Assembly (NCBI GenBank): GCA_004297315.1
Contig: SCTU01000007.1
Location: 1 to 20,065, forward strand
Reading direction: 5' to 3'
DNA length: 20,065 nucleotides
From: Dehalococcoidia bacterium
Lineage (GTDB): Bacteria > Chloroflexota > Dehalococcoidia > UBA2979
In this document: piece after piece, positions 1 through 8,564 of the stretch
Numbering within the stretch: the stretch's first letter is position 1
Layout of the letters: every line of letters begins with the position of its first letter
Notes under the pieces: model-generated
What the model was told of the DNA's origin: nothing
What the model saw: only the letters and a program-made list of their open reading frames with translations
Databases searched by the model: none
Program-made: the position numbers and the translations under genes

Positions 1-806
1 ATGATCTTGCCCAGGACGGTGATATCCGGGCGCACCCCGTATACCCCCTGCGCCCCGCCGAGCGAGGCGCGGAAGCCGCTGATTACCTCGTCGAAGATGA
101 GGAGCGCGCCGGCGGCGTCGCAGGCCGCGCGGAGGCCTTCGAGGTAGCCCTCGGCCGGATGGACGAGGCCCATGTTGCCGGCGATCGGCTCGACGATGAT
201 CGCCGCGACGGCACCCGGGTGCGCTTCGAACGCGGCACGCACGGCGTCCAGGTCGTTGTACGGCGCGACGAGCGTCTGCGCGGCGTATGCGGCGGGGACG
301 CCCGCCGAGTCCGGGAGTGAGAGCGTCGCGACGCCGGAGCCTGCAGCGACGAGCAGGCCGTCGGCGTGGCCGTGGTAACAGCCGTCGAACTTCAGGATCA
401 GGTCACGTTTCGTCGCGGCGCGCGCGAGGCGGATGGCGCTCATCGCCGCCTCGGTGCCCGAGGAGACGAAGCGCAGCATCTCGATCGAGGGGACGGCGGC
501 GATGATCCGTTCGGCCAGCGCGGGCTCCGCCTCGGTCGGCGCGCCGAACGAGGTGCCGAGGGGCGCCGCGGACCGGATCGCGTCGACGACCGCCGAGTGG
601 GCGTGCCCGAGGATCAGCGGCCCGTACGACTGCACATAGTCGAGGTACTCGCGCCCGTCGACGTCCGTGACGGTCGCTCCGCGTCCGGAGGCGACGAAGA
701 CCGGCGCCCCACCGACCGCGCGGTAGGCGCGGACCGGAGAGTCGACGCCGCCCGGCAGCACGCGTTCCGCGCGCTCCATCGCGGCCTGCGAATTGGGACG
801 GGTCAT
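1..806 (-). CDS. hemL: Glutamate-1-semialdehyde 2,1-aminomutase (partial, C-terminus missing)
   Basis: PLP enzyme that converts glutamate-1-semialdehyde to 5-aminolevulinate, the second step of the C5 route to tetrapyrroles. The frame opens at ATG 806 with a GAGGA ribosome site 6 bases upstream and stays open to the window edge, giving 268 residues of a family usually near 430. Visible family features are the N-terminal LPGGVDSPVR segment, SSGTEAAMSAIRLAR (cofactor phosphate binding), YHGHAD, and FDEVISGFR. The last residues read LGKI, with Lys267 in the position of the PLP Schiff-base lysine (265 in E. coli). Its start overlaps the hemB stop by 4 bp (ATGA), so the two are probably translationally coupled. 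It is the last visible gene of the haem run. The missing part lies left of base 1, so nothing suggests a pseudogene. Identification is secure. Confidence 0.96.
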   Translation of the reverse strand, partial: MTRPNSQAAMERAERVLPGGVDSPVRAYRAVGGAPVFVASGRGATVTDVDGREYLDYVQSYGPLILGHAHSAVVDAIRSAAPLGTSFGAPTEAEPALAERIIAAVPSIEMLRFVSSGTEAAMSAIRLARAATKRDLILKFDGCYHGHADGLLVAAGSGVATLSLPDSAGVPAAYAAQTLVAPYNDLDAVRAAFEAHPGAVAAIIVEPIAGNMGLVHPAEGYLEGLRAACDAAGALLIFDEVISGFRASLGGAQGVYGVRPDITVLGKI

Positions 807-1804
807 CGGCGGTCCTCGCGCAGCCAGCGCGCGGCGTCCTTCGCGTGGTAGGTGATGATGATCCCCGCGCCCGCGCGCGCGATCGACGTCAGGATTTCGA
901 GGACGACCCGGCGCTCATCGAGCCAGCCGTTCGCTACGGCCGCCTTCACCATCGCGTACTCGCCTGAGACGTTGTATGCCGCGAGCGGCAGATCGGTGCG
1001 CTCGCGCACGGCATGGATCACGTCGAGATACGGCAGCGCCGGCTTCACCATCACGATGTCGGCCGACTCCTCGATGTCCGCCTCCACCTCGCGCAGCGCC
1101 TCGAGGCCGTTCGCGGGGTCCATCTGGTAGCCGCGGCGGTCACCGAACTGCGGCGTGGAGCCCGCGGCCTCGCGGAACGGACCGTAGAAGGCGGAGGCGT
1201 ACTTCGCGGAGTAGGCCATGATCGGTGTCGTCGCGAACCCCGCGTCGTCGAGCGCCTCGCGGATGGCACCCACCCGCCCGTCCATCATGTCGCTGGGGGC
1301 GATCACGTCGGCGCCGGCGCGCGCCGTGGAGACCGCCATGCGCGCGAGGAGGTCGAGCGACGGGTCGTTGTCGACCTCGCCGGTGGCCGTGAGGATGCCG
1401 CAGTGGCCGTGGTCCGTGTACTCACAGAGGCAGATGTCCGCGATCGTCACCAGCGAGGGGTCGAGCTGCTTCAGTTCGCGCATCGCCTGTTGGACGATGC
1501 CGTCGTCCGCGTAGGCCTCGGTGCCTTCCGGGTCTTTCGAGGCAGGCAGGCCGAAGAGCAGCACGGCACGGACGCCAAGGTTGCGCAACTCGGCGACCTC
1601 AGCGGCGAGCATGTCCACACTCAACTGGTACTGGCCCGGCATCGAGGTGATCTCGTTGCGGACGCCGTGGCCGTGCGTGACGAACATCGGGTAGACGAAC
1701 TGCGACGGGTCGAGCCGCGTCTCGCGCACGAGGGCGCGCAACGTGTCCGTGCGGCGGGTGCGGCGGGTGCGTGTGAACTGTCCGAGGCGTGTGGTCGCGA
1801 CCAT
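803..1804 (-). CDS. hemB: Porphobilinogen synthase (delta-aminolevulinic acid dehydratase)
   Basis: Condenses two 5-aminolevulinate molecules to porphobilinogen in the cytoplasm. The protein is 333 residues, a normal family length. The two active-site lysines are visible as Lys201 in MAYSAKYAS and Lys254 in MVKP. The metal-binding segment at 123-136 (DICLCEYTDHGHCG) keeps Cys125, Cys127 and Cys135, so this is the zinc-dependent type rather than the magnesium-only type that lacks these cysteines. GRVGAIREALD and the YQMDPANGLEALRE stretch also match. The ATG at 1804 overlaps the stop of the upstream cobA-hemD gene by one base (TGATG), and its own stop overlaps hemL by 4 bp, placing it firmly within the operon. 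Identification is secure. Confidence 0.97.
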   Translation of the reverse strand: MVATTRLGQFTRTRRTRRTDTLRALVRETRLDPSQFVYPMFVTHGHGVRNEITSMPGQYQLSVDMLAAEVAELRNLGVRAVLLFGLPASKDPEGTEAYADDGIVQQAMRELKQLDPSLVTIADICLCEYTDHGHCGILTATGEVDNDPSLDLLARMAVSTARAGADVIAPSDMMDGRVGAIREALDDAGFATTPIMAYSAKYASAFYGPFREAAGSTPQFGDRRGYQMDPANGLEALREVEADIEESADIVMVKPALPYLDVIHAVRERTDLPLAAYNVSGEYAMVKAAVANGWLDERRVVLEILTSIARAGAGIIITYHAKDAARWLREDRR

Positions 1805-3348
1805 CAGCGGACCTCCGTCCGTGCGGGACGTCGCGCGTGCAGGAAGGCGCGCGTGGCTTCCACTAACTCCTCGATCGTATGCGGCTCGGCGACGACGTCC
1901 ACCGTGAGCCCGCGCTCGCGCGCCGTCTCCGCGACCACGGGGCCGATGCAGGCGATCACGGCGCCCCGCAGACTGCTGAGGTCGCCTCCGAGCATCGTCG
2001 CCAGATTCGTCACGGTGGATGAGGACGTGAACATCGCCACGTCCACCTGCCCCGCGCGGACGGCAGCCAGCACCTCGGCGGGCGGGTCGGCCGGCGGCGC
2101 GGCGAGGTAGAGCGTCAGTTCGTCGACCTCGGCGCCGGCGGCGCGCAACGCCGCAGGGAGGACGTCGCGGGCGCCCTCGGCCCGCGGCAGCAGCACGCGG
2201 GCCCCGGCAACGTGCGAGGCGAGCGCGCTTCCCAGCGCCTCACCGACCGCCTCCACGGGGACGAGGTCAGCGCGGAGACCTCGGGCGCGCAGCGCGTGCT
2301 CGGTCGCCGCTCCGATGGCTGCGATCCGCGTCCTGGCGAGGCTGCGCGCGTCGCCGCCGGCCTCGAAGAGCGCGTCGAGGAACGTGCCCACGGCGTTTGG
2401 AGACGTGAAGACCGTCCAGCCGTAGGCGCCCTCCGTGAGCGCGCGAGCGACACGGGCCGTCGCAGCCGCATCCACTCGCCGGTCGAGTTCGATCGCGGGG
2501 AGCAGTAGCGGATGCGCTCCCTCCAGCCGCAGCACCTCCGCGAGCGTCGAGGCCTGCGCGCGGGTGCGTGTGACGAGGACCCGCTTTCCGGCCAGCGGCG
2601 CGAGAGCCGACGGGGCCAGTGACTGCTGGAAGGCAGCGACGTCGCCGACGACGAAGAGCGCCGGGGCGCTCACGTGGGCCTCGCGCGCGATCTCGGCAAT
2701 CGTGGCGAGCGTCCCCGTCACGGCGCGCTGGCGCGGTGTGCTCGCCTCCTGCACGACTGCGGCGGGAGTCGTGGCGACCCGCCCACCCTCGATCAACGCG
2801 CGGGCGATGCCGTCGAGCCGCGCGGCGCCCATCAACACGACGATCGTGTCGGCCGCGGTCGCGAGGCGTGCCCAATCGACGCCCTCGTGTGGCTTCGTCG
2901 GGTCCTCGTGCCCCGTCACCACCGCGAAGGAGGTGGCGACGGCACGATGCGTGACGGGGATGCCGCCCGCGGCCAGTCCACCGATGGCCGAGGTGATGCC
3001 CGGGATCACGGTGCAGGGCACGCCGGCCTGTGCCAGCGCGAGGGCTTCCTCGCCGCCGCGGCCGAAGACGTACGGATCGCCGCCCTTGAGGCGCACGACG
3101 CGCCGTCCGGCCAGGCCGTGCTCGACCAGCAGCGCGTTCGTCTCGTCCTGCGTCAGCGTGTGGTTGTCGGCGCTCTTCCCAGCGTCAATCCGCAGGGCAT
3201 CGGCGGGCGCCTCGTCGAGCAGTTCGCTGGAGGCGAGGCGGTCGTACACGACCACCTCCGCGCGACGCAACGCCGCGAGCCCCTTCGCCGTGATCAGGCC
3301 AGGGTCGCCGGGCCCCGCGCCGACGAGCCAGACGTGGCCGAGGCTCAC
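1804..3348 (-). CDS. cobA-hemD: Fused uroporphyrinogen-III C-methyltransferase / uroporphyrinogen-III synthase
   Basis: A 514-residue two-domain enzyme. Residues about 5-245 are the SAM-dependent methyltransferase (SUMT), which turns uroporphyrinogen III into precorrin-2, the entry to sirohaem and cobalamin. Motifs are LVGAGPGDPGLIT (8-20), VRLKGGDPYVFGRGGEE (85-101) and GITSAIGGLAAGGIPVTHR (117-135). Residues about 253-510 are uroporphyrinogen-III synthase, which closes hydroxymethylbilane to uroporphyrinogen III. It starts with GKRVLVTR and has FTSPNAVGTFLDAL and MFTSSSTVTNL segments. This fusion is known in other bacteria, including Firmicutes and actinobacteria. It makes uroporphyrinogen III and can immediately divert it to precorrin-2 for the sirC-like enzyme encoded three genes upstream. 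The start is GTG at 3348, overlapping the hemC stop by 4 bp (GTGA). HemD is poorly conserved in sequence, so that half rests partly on context. Confidence 0.93.
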   Translation of the reverse strand: MSLGHVWLVGAGPGDPGLITAKGLAALRRAEVVVYDRLASSELLDEAPADALRIDAGKSADNHTLTQDETNALLVEHGLAGRRVVRLKGGDPYVFGRGGEEALALAQAGVPCTVIPGITSAIGGLAAGGIPVTHRAVATSFAVVTGHEDPTKPHEGVDWARLATAADTIVVLMGAARLDGIARALIEGGRVATTPAAVVQEASTPRQRAVTGTLATIAEIAREAHVSAPALFVVGDVAAFQQSLAPSALAPLAGKRVLVTRTRAQASTLAEVLRLEGAHPLLLPAIELDRRVDAAATARVARALTEGAYGWTVFTSPNAVGTFLDALFEAGGDARSLARTRIAAIGAATEHALRARGLRADLVPVEAVGEALGSALASHVAGARVLLPRAEGARDVLPAALRAAGAEVDELTLYLAAPPADPPAEVLAAVRAGQVDVAMFTSSSTVTNLATMLGGDLSSLRGAVIACIGPVVAETARERGLTVDVVAEPHTIEELVEATRAFLHARRPARTEVR

Positions 3349-4253
3349 GAGACACCCCTCTCAGCGGCGAGCCTGAGCCGCTCGCCCAGACCGCGCCCGA
3401 GCGCCTCGGCGTCCGCGACCCGCCCGGTGGCGTCTCCGAAGACCGGCGCGCGGTCGACTTCGGGCGGGGCGAGCATCGCGCGGATCGCGAGCAGGTCGCC
3501 GTCGCGCTGCGCGAACGCGCCGACGCCCAGTTCACACCCGGCGTCGAGGGCCGCGAGGACTGCGCGCTCCGCTGTGGCCGCAAGCCGCGTTGGCCCGTGG
3601 TCGATGGAGGCCAGGATCGCCAACGTCGCCGCGTCGTCCGCGCGGCACTCGAGGGCGACGACACCCTGGCCGGGCGAGGGCAGGAACGCCTCTGCCTCGA
3701 ATATCTCGGTGGCCTCGCCCAGGCGACCCAGTCGAAGCATGCCGGCCGCGGCGAGGATCGCGCCGTCATACTCGCCACGTTCCACCTTCGCGAGGCGCGT
3801 GTCGACGTTTCCCCGGATCTCGGCGACCTCGATGTCCGGGCGCAGGGCGCGCAGCAGTGCGGAGCGCCGGGTGGCGCTCGTGCCGACGCGTGCCCCTGCG
3901 GGCAGGTCGCGCAGCCGTCGCCCGCCGCGGCCGACGAAGACGTCGCGCGGGTCGGCACGTTCGAGCATTGCGCCGACAATCAAGCCAGGCACGACTGCCG
4001 AGGGCATGTCCTTGAGCGAGTGCATCGCCACGTCAGCGCGGCCGTCACGGACGGCATCACGCACGGCGGCGACGAAGACGCCTTCGCCGCCCATCGCGTG
4101 CAGCGGCGTCACCTGGTCGCGGTCGCCGCGCGTGGTCACCTCGACGAGTTCGACCGCGACCTCGGGGTGCGCCGCGCGGATCGCGTCGGCCGCCAGGCGC
4201 GTCTGCGCGAGCGCGAGCGCTGAATTTCGGGTGGCAATACGGAGTGCCGGCAC
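3345..4253 (-). CDS. hemC: Porphobilinogen deaminase (hydroxymethylbilane synthase)
   Basis: Polymerises four porphobilinogens into hydroxymethylbilane, using a covalently bound dipyrromethane primer. The 302-residue protein has the cofactor-attachment cysteine at Cys240 in LDAGCELGVGA. The catalytic aspartate is in HSLKDMP (Asp82), and the arginine-rich substrate-binding segments GTSATRRSALL (124-134) and IRGNVDTRLAK (146-156) are present. RIATRNSALALAQT at the N-terminus is typical. The usual GGKGLF segment reads GGEGVF here (55-60), a lysine-to-glutamate change in a mobile loop that looks tolerable. The start codon is GTG at 4253, one base downstream of the hemA stop, and the stop overlaps the start of cobA-hemD. 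Identification is secure. Confidence 0.96.
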   Translation of the reverse strand: MPALRIATRNSALALAQTRLAADAIRAAHPEVAVELVEVTTRGDRDQVTPLHAMGGEGVFVAAVRDAVRDGRADVAMHSLKDMPSAVVPGLIVGAMLERADPRDVFVGRGGRRLRDLPAGARVGTSATRRSALLRALRPDIEVAEIRGNVDTRLAKVERGEYDGAILAAAGMLRLGRLGEATEIFEAEAFLPSPGQGVVALECRADDAATLAILASIDHGPTRLAATAERAVLAALDAGCELGVGAFAQRDGDLLAIRAMLAPPEVDRAPVFGDATGRVADAEALGRGLGERLRLAAERGVS

Positions 4254-4254
4254 G

Positions 4255-5526
4255 CTAGTCCGCTTCGGTTGCGCGTGTCTCGTCGAGGCGGAACAGGTCG
4301 CGCACCGTGTCGACGTATCCCTCCTGGTCGTAGCGTTCGTTCAGCGTCGCGATCGGCCCGGCGAGCAGTTGGTTTACGAGGCCGCGCGTCGCCGCCTCCA
4401 TCAACTCCTCGACTTGCGCCCGGTCCTCGGGCCCGTCGAGGCGCAGCCGCCGCATCACCTTCGTGACCTCGGCGCGGCGCAGCGACTCGGTGCGGTCGGT
4501 GAGCGCCGCAATCGTCGGTGTGATGTGCAGCCGGGCAGACCAGGCGGCGAACCGAGCCGTCTCCTCAGTTACGATCGCTTCGACGGCTGCGGCTTCGCCC
4601 GTGCGCGCGGCGCTGGCGCGGTCGGCGAGCGCCTGCAGGTCGTCGAGGTCGTAGTACGTCACGCTCCGCAGGTTCCGCGCCTCCGGGTCGACGGTGCGCG
4701 GCATCGCGATGTCGACGATGAGCAGCGGCACGCCCTCGCGCTCGACCAGCGAGGCCTCGAGGCTGGCCCGGCTGATGAGCGGGGTCGCGGCGCCGGCGGC
4801 GCCGATCACCACGTGCGCGGCTGACAGCGCCTGTGGCAGCGACTCGAACGGGACCGCCGTCCCGCCGAGTGCGGCAGCGACCGCCTCGGCGCGGGCGAAC
4901 GTGCGGTTCGTCACCACCACGTCACGTACGCCCGCCGCGACCATCGCCTGCGCCGCCAGCTGGCCCGCCTCGCCTGCCCCGACCACGAGGACGGAGGCGC
5001 TGCGGAGGTTCGGGAGGAGGGCGCGCGCCTGCTGCGCCGCGATGGAGGAGACGGACAGGGCCCCATCGCCGATACCGGTCTCATTGCGGGCGCGTCGCCC
5101 GGTCCGCACGGCGGTGTGGAACAGCCGCGAGAGCACCGCGTCCTGCGTCTCGGCGCGGACGGCCTCCGAGAACGCCGTACGTACCTGACCGAGGATCTCC
5201 GTCTCGCCCAGCACCATCGAGTCGAGACCGCTGGCCACGCGGTACAGGTGACTCACAGCCTCGACGCCGTGCCAGGTCTCGAAGTACCGCTCGACGACAT
5301 CGCCGTCCGTGCCCAGTTCCTCCGCGAGGAACCGGACGACGGGGCGGGCCTCGTGCTCACCGGGGACGTAGAGTTCGACCCGGTTGCAGGTGGAGATCAG
5401 CGCCGCAGCGCCGAAGAGGCCCCGGGCGTGGCCGAGAATTTCGGGGACGCGCTCGGCCGGCGGCGTCAGCCGCTCGCGCACGTGTACCGGCGTCGTGTGG
5501 TGGGAGAAGCCGGCCGCCGTAATCAT
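4255..5526 (-). CDS. hemA: Glutamyl-tRNA reductase
   Basis: NADPH-dependent reduction of glutamyl-tRNA to glutamate-1-semialdehyde, the committed step of the C5 pathway; with hemL it shows that 5-aminolevulinate is not made by the glycine/succinyl-CoA route here. I place the start at ATG 5526, giving 423 residues and the family's normal N-terminus. A longer in-frame extension to 5661 would add 45 arginine-rich residues that overlap the neighbouring gene and have no family counterpart. A GGGAG site lies upstream of 5526. The catalytic nucleophile is Cys47 in STCNRVELY. LYRVASGLDSMVLGETEILGQV (94-115) and the NADPH fold VVGAGEAG (181-188) are intact, followed by a C-terminal dimerisation helix region. 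The start overlaps the upstream sirC-like stop by 4 bp (ATGA). This enzyme is a common control point for haem synthesis through its stability. Confidence 0.96.
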   Translation of the reverse strand: MITAAGFSHHTTPVHVRERLTPPAERVPEILGHARGLFGAAALISTCNRVELYVPGEHEARPVVRFLAEELGTDGDVVERYFETWHGVEAVSHLYRVASGLDSMVLGETEILGQVRTAFSEAVRAETQDAVLSRLFHTAVRTGRRARNETGIGDGALSVSSIAAQQARALLPNLRSASVLVVGAGEAGQLAAQAMVAAGVRDVVVTNRTFARAEAVAAALGGTAVPFESLPQALSAAHVVIGAAGAATPLISRASLEASLVEREGVPLLIVDIAMPRTVDPEARNLRSVTYYDLDDLQALADRASAARTGEAAAVEAIVTEETARFAAWSARLHITPTIAALTDRTESLRRAEVTKVMRRLRLDGPEDRAQVEELMEAATRGLVNQLLAGPIATLNERYDQEGYVDTVRDLFRLDETRATEAD

Positions 5527-6254
5527 CGTGCGGGCTCCCGCCAGGTGGGCGAGGGGATGAGGCGGTCCCGCCGCAGGCCGTGCACGATGCGCGCGCGTGC
5601 GCCATCGAGGTCGCGCACGGAGATCAGGCGCATGACCTCGCTGTCGATTGCCTCTTGCCAACGGTCAGTGGGGATACGGTTCGGGCAGACGCTGCAGAGG
5701 AGGGGGGGCGGCGTCAGCGTGCGCTCGCAGCGGCTGGCGCACTCGCGGTCGCCGGCGCGCACCTCGCGCCGGACCTCGCCGAGGAGGTCGGCGAGAATCA
5801 CGATGTCGTCCGACAGGAATTCGGTCAGCCGCTCTCGGAGCCAGCGCGCCATCGCCGGCGACGTGCCCGCCGTCGACGAGGCGATCTGGATCGGGCCCTT
5901 GCGCACGACCGAGGGGAGAATGAAGTCGCAGTTCGCGACGTCGTCCGCGGCGTTCACGAGGATGCCCGCGGCGCGTGCCTCGTCGGCGACTCGTCGGTTT
6001 ACGGCGCCGTCGTCCGTCGTGACGAAGACGAAACTCTGGCCCGCCGTGTCGCCGTCCTCGAACGGCCGGGGGATCCAGTGGACACGGCCTTCTTCAACGT
6101 AAGCGCGGACCGGCGGGATCAACTCGGGCGCGACGAGCGTGACGCGGGCGCCGGATTCGACGAGGCGGCCGATCTTCTCGAGCGCGACATGTCCGCCCCC
6201 CACAAGGAGGACCGGGACATTCTGCAATTCCAGATAGACCGGGTAGTAACCCAA
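5523..6254 (-). CDS. sirC: Precorrin-2 dehydrogenase / sirohydrochlorin ferrochelatase-like, with four-cysteine insertion
   Basis: A 243-residue Met8/SirC/CysG-N-type enzyme that oxidises precorrin-2 to sirohydrochlorin with NAD and may insert iron to give sirohaem. The Rossmann segment is VLLVGGGHVALEKI (15-28). NAADD (101-105) places an aspartate at 104, matching Asp104 of E. coli CysG, which acts in both reactions, and SSTAGTSPAMARWLRERL (126-143) is the conserved tetrapyrrole-binding part. Unusually, about 25 residues between the REVRA helix and the terminal IPTDRWQEAID segment hold four cysteines, Cys172, 176, 187 and 190 (C-x3-C-x10-C-x2-C), resembling a metal or Fe-S site. The start is TTG 6254, the only ATG/GTG/TTG in frame between an upstream stop and the fold, with GAGG 9 bases before it. 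It sits between the sulfate genes and hemA, supplying the sir cofactor. Whether it also chelates iron is unknown; no separate SirB is visible. Confidence 0.88.
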   Translation of the reverse strand: MGYYPVYLELQNVPVLLVGGGHVALEKIGRLVESGARVTLVAPELIPPVRAYVEEGRVHWIPRPFEDGDTAGQSFVFVTTDDGAVNRRVADEARAAGILVNAADDVANCDFILPSVVRKGPIQIASSTAGTSPAMARWLRERLTEFLSDDIVILADLLGEVRREVRAGDRECASRCERTLTPPPLLCSVCPNRIPTDRWQEAIDSEVMRLISVRDLDGARARIVHGLRRDRLIPSPTWREPAR

Positions 6255-6362
6255 GGGCCCAGGCCTCGATCCATCGCGTCGCGCCGCTGAACCCCACTCT
6301 AGGTGGCATTCCGTGAGACGCGCCTCCTAAGTTCGATGAGGATTGGCAACCTTTTGGACGAG
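6255..6362 (-). promoter_or_regulatory. 108 bp gap between the sulfate genes and the sirohaem/haem genes
   Basis: This is the largest gap within the minus-strand run and the only plausible place for an internal promoter for sirC-hemL. Read on the minus strand it contains AGGAGG about 80 bases before the sirC-like TTG, without a usable start in that frame. I found no convincing -35/-10 pair and no stem-loop followed by a T-run, so read-through from cysN is as likely as a separate promoter. Confidence 0.3.
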
Positions 6363-7625
6363 CTAGTCGTCCTCTTCCGTCGCTCCGACGATCATCCCGG
6401 CACCGACCGTATTATTCGTAACCTCGTCGATGAGGATGAACGAACCGGTGCGACGGTTCTGGGAGTACCAGTCGACGAACAGGGGCTCGGTGGTCTTCAG
6501 GCGCACCCGCCCGATCTCGTTCAGCGTGAGCGTGTCGTCCGGCCCCTCCTTGAGCGTATTGATGTCCAGCCGGCCCTCTACTGACTGCACAATCGCGCGC
6601 GCCGAGTGGGTCGTGTGCTTGATCGCATAGCGTGACCCGGCCGTCAGATTCGTCTTCTCCGACATCCAGCAGACCCACGCCTCAATCTCGCGTGCCGCCC
6701 TGGGCGGGTAGGCGGCCGAGGCGATCAGCGCGCCCCGCGAGACATCGACGTCGTCCGCGAGACGGATGGTGACGGACATCGGCGGCACGGCCTCGGCGAC
6801 ACTGCCCTCGAAGGTGTCGATCGCCTCGATGTGGGTACGGCGTCCGGACGGCAGCACCATCACCTCGTCGCCTGGGTGGAAGGCGCCGCCCGCTACCGAA
6901 CCGGCGTAGCCGCGGTAGTCGTGGTGCTCGGAACTCATCGGGCGGATCACGTATTGCACCGGGAAGCGCGGGTGGTCGAAGTCCTCGGCGTCGGTGGCGT
7001 CGAGCGTCTCGAGGTGCTCAAGGAGCGTCGGGCCGTGGTACCACGGCGTCGCAGCGGAGCAATCGACGACGTTGTCGCCACGCAGCGCCGAGATCGGGAT
7101 GAACGTGATCTCGACCTCGCCCAGACGCTTGGCGAACTGGAGGAAGTCCTCCCGGACGCCCTCGTACACCGCGCGGTCGAAGTCGACGAGGTCCATCTTG
7201 TTCACGCAGACGACCAGGTGGCGGATGCCCAGGAGCGACGAAATGAAGGCGTGGCGCCGTGACTGCTCCACCACGCCCTGCCGGGCGTCGATCAGGATCA
7301 GCGCGACGTCCGCCGTCGACGCGCCGGTCACCATGTTCCGCGTGTACTGCACGTGCCCCGGGGTGTCCGCGATGATGAATTTTCGCCTCGGCGTGGCGAA
7401 GTAGCGGTATGCGACGTCGATCGTGATGCCCTGCTCGCGCTCGGCGCGCAGGCCGTCGGTCAGCAGCGCGAGGTTCACGTACTCCTCGCCGCGGTTCTGA
7501 CTGGTGCGCTCGATCGCGTCCCACTGGTCCTCGAAGATCGACTTGGAGTCATAGAGCAGCCGCCCGATGAGCGTGCTCTTCCCGTCGTCGACGGAGCCGA
7601 CCGTGGCAAAGCGGAGCAGTTCCAC
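6363..7625 (-). CDS. cysN: Sulfate adenylyltransferase, GTPase subunit
   Basis: GTPase subunit of ATP sulfurylase; GTP hydrolysis drives formation of adenosine 5'-phosphosulfate (APS) by CysD. The 420-residue protein resembles EF-Tu: P-loop GSVDDGKS (10-17), switch I EQGITIDVAYRYF (64-76), DTPGH (87-91) and NKMD (142-145), followed by two beta-barrel domains. It ends after the barrels with no APS kinase domain, unlike CysNC fusions, and it is shorter than the E. coli protein (475). The start is GTG at 7625, sharing one base with the TAG of cysD, so the two subunits are translationally coupled. The stop is TAG at 6363. It is the last sulfate gene before the sirohaem block. Identification is secure. 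Confidence 0.96.
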   Translation of the reverse strand: MELLRFATVGSVDDGKSTLIGRLLYDSKSIFEDQWDAIERTSQNRGEEYVNLALLTDGLRAEREQGITIDVAYRYFATPRRKFIIADTPGHVQYTRNMVTGASTADVALILIDARQGVVEQSRRHAFISSLLGIRHLVVCVNKMDLVDFDRAVYEGVREDFLQFAKRLGEVEITFIPISALRGDNVVDCSAATPWYHGPTLLEHLETLDATDAEDFDHPRFPVQYVIRPMSSEHHDYRGYAGSVAGGAFHPGDEVMVLPSGRRTHIEAIDTFEGSVAEAVPPMSVTIRLADDVDVSRGALIASAAYPPRAAREIEAWVCWMSEKTNLTAGSRYAIKHTTHSARAIVQSVEGRLDINTLKEGPDDTLTLNEIGRVRLKTTEPLFVDWYSQNRRTGSFILIDEVTNNTVGAGMIVGATEEDD

Positions 7626-8539
7626 TAGAAGTACCCCTCGCGCTTGCGGTCTTCCATCGCGGCCTCGGAGAAGCGGTCGTCCGCCCGCGTCGCCCCGCGC
7701 TCCGTGATCCGGGTGGCGGAGGTCTCCGCGATCACGTCTTCGACGGTCGCGGCATCGCTGCGGACGGCGGCGGTGCAGGTCAGGTCCCCGACCGTACGGT
7801 ATCGGACGGTCTCAACGAAGGGCCGCTCGCCGGGGAGCAGTTGGATCAGCGAACTGGTCGCCATCAGCATCCCGTCCCGCTTGAAGACCTCGCGCGGGTG
7901 GGCGTAGTAGATCGAGGGCACCTCGATCTTCTCCTCCGCGACGTACTGCCAGACGTCCATCTCGGTCCAGTTGGAGAGCGGGAAGATCCGCAAATGCTCG
8001 CCCTTCTTGTGGCGGCCGTTGTAGAGGTTCCACAGCTCGGGGCGCTGGTTCTTCGGGTCCCACTGGCCGAACTCGTCACGGAAGGAGTAGACGCGTTCCT
8101 TGGCGCGCGCCTTCTCCTCGTCGCGGCGGCCGCCGCCAAAGACGGCGTCGAACTCGTGCTTCGCGAGCGTCTCCAGCAGCACCGGCGTCTGCAGCCGGTT
8201 CCGCGAGGCGCGCGGCCCCGTCTCGTCCACCAGCTTGCCGGCGTCGATCGCTGCCTGCACGGAGCCGACGACCAGCCGCGCGCCCAACTCGGCCACGCGG
8301 CGGTCGCGGTACTCCATGACCTCTTTGAAGTTGTGCCCGGTGTCGATGTGGACCAGCGGGAACGGAATCCGCGCGGGCGCAAACGCCTTCTCCGCCAGAC
8401 GGGCCATGACGATCGAGTCCTTGCCGCCGGAGAAGAGCATCGCCGGGCGCTCGAACTCCGCCGCGACCTCGCGGATGATGAAGATCGACTCCGCCTCCAG
8501 CGCCTGGAGGTGCGTCAGCCGCGTGGCCGTATGGGTCAT
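7625..8539 (-). CDS. cysD: Sulfate adenylyltransferase, catalytic subunit
   Basis: Catalytic subunit of ATP sulfurylase, which joins sulfate and ATP to give APS and pyrophosphate. The 304-residue protein is of standard length for CysD. The PP-loop of N-type ATP pyrophosphatases is SGGKDS (37-42). HIDTGHNFKEVMEYRD, VFGGGRRDEEKARAKER, RIFPLSNWTEMDVWQY and the C-terminal KREGYF are all hallmark CysD segments. The ATG at 8539 has a GGAG site 8 bases upstream, and the gap to cysH is 25 bp. It partners with CysN directly downstream. Identification is secure. Confidence 0.97.
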   Translation of the reverse strand: MTHTATRLTHLQALEAESIFIIREVAAEFERPAMLFSGGKDSIVMARLAEKAFAPARIPFPLVHIDTGHNFKEVMEYRDRRVAELGARLVVGSVQAAIDAGKLVDETGPRASRNRLQTPVLLETLAKHEFDAVFGGGRRDEEKARAKERVYSFRDEFGQWDPKNQRPELWNLYNGRHKKGEHLRIFPLSNWTEMDVWQYVAEEKIEVPSIYYAHPREVFKRDGMLMATSSLIQLLPGERPFVETVRYRTVGDLTCTAAVRSDAATVEDVIAETSATRITERGATRADDRFSEAAMEDRKREGYF

Positions 8540-8564
8540 ACCGTCTTCTCCGTGTCGGCGTCCG

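Noticed and set aside
2674..4824. A 716-codon plus-strand frame
   Set aside because: It lies antisense to cobA-hemD, hemC and hemA, whose motifs are intact. It is rich in Arg, Ala, His and Gly, as expected for a shadow frame in GC-rich coding DNA.
5527..5661. 45-residue N-terminal extension of hemA
   Set aside because: Arg-rich, overlaps the sirC-like gene completely and precedes the normal GluTR N-terminus at ATG 5526, which has its own ribosome site and the usual ATGA coupling.
6255..6309. AGGAGG-led ATG at 6309 as the start of a separate small gene or of the sirC-like gene
   Set aside because: The ATG is out of frame with the sirC-like protein, and the 71-codon frame it opens overlaps that gene with Arg/Pro-rich sequence and no recognisable features.
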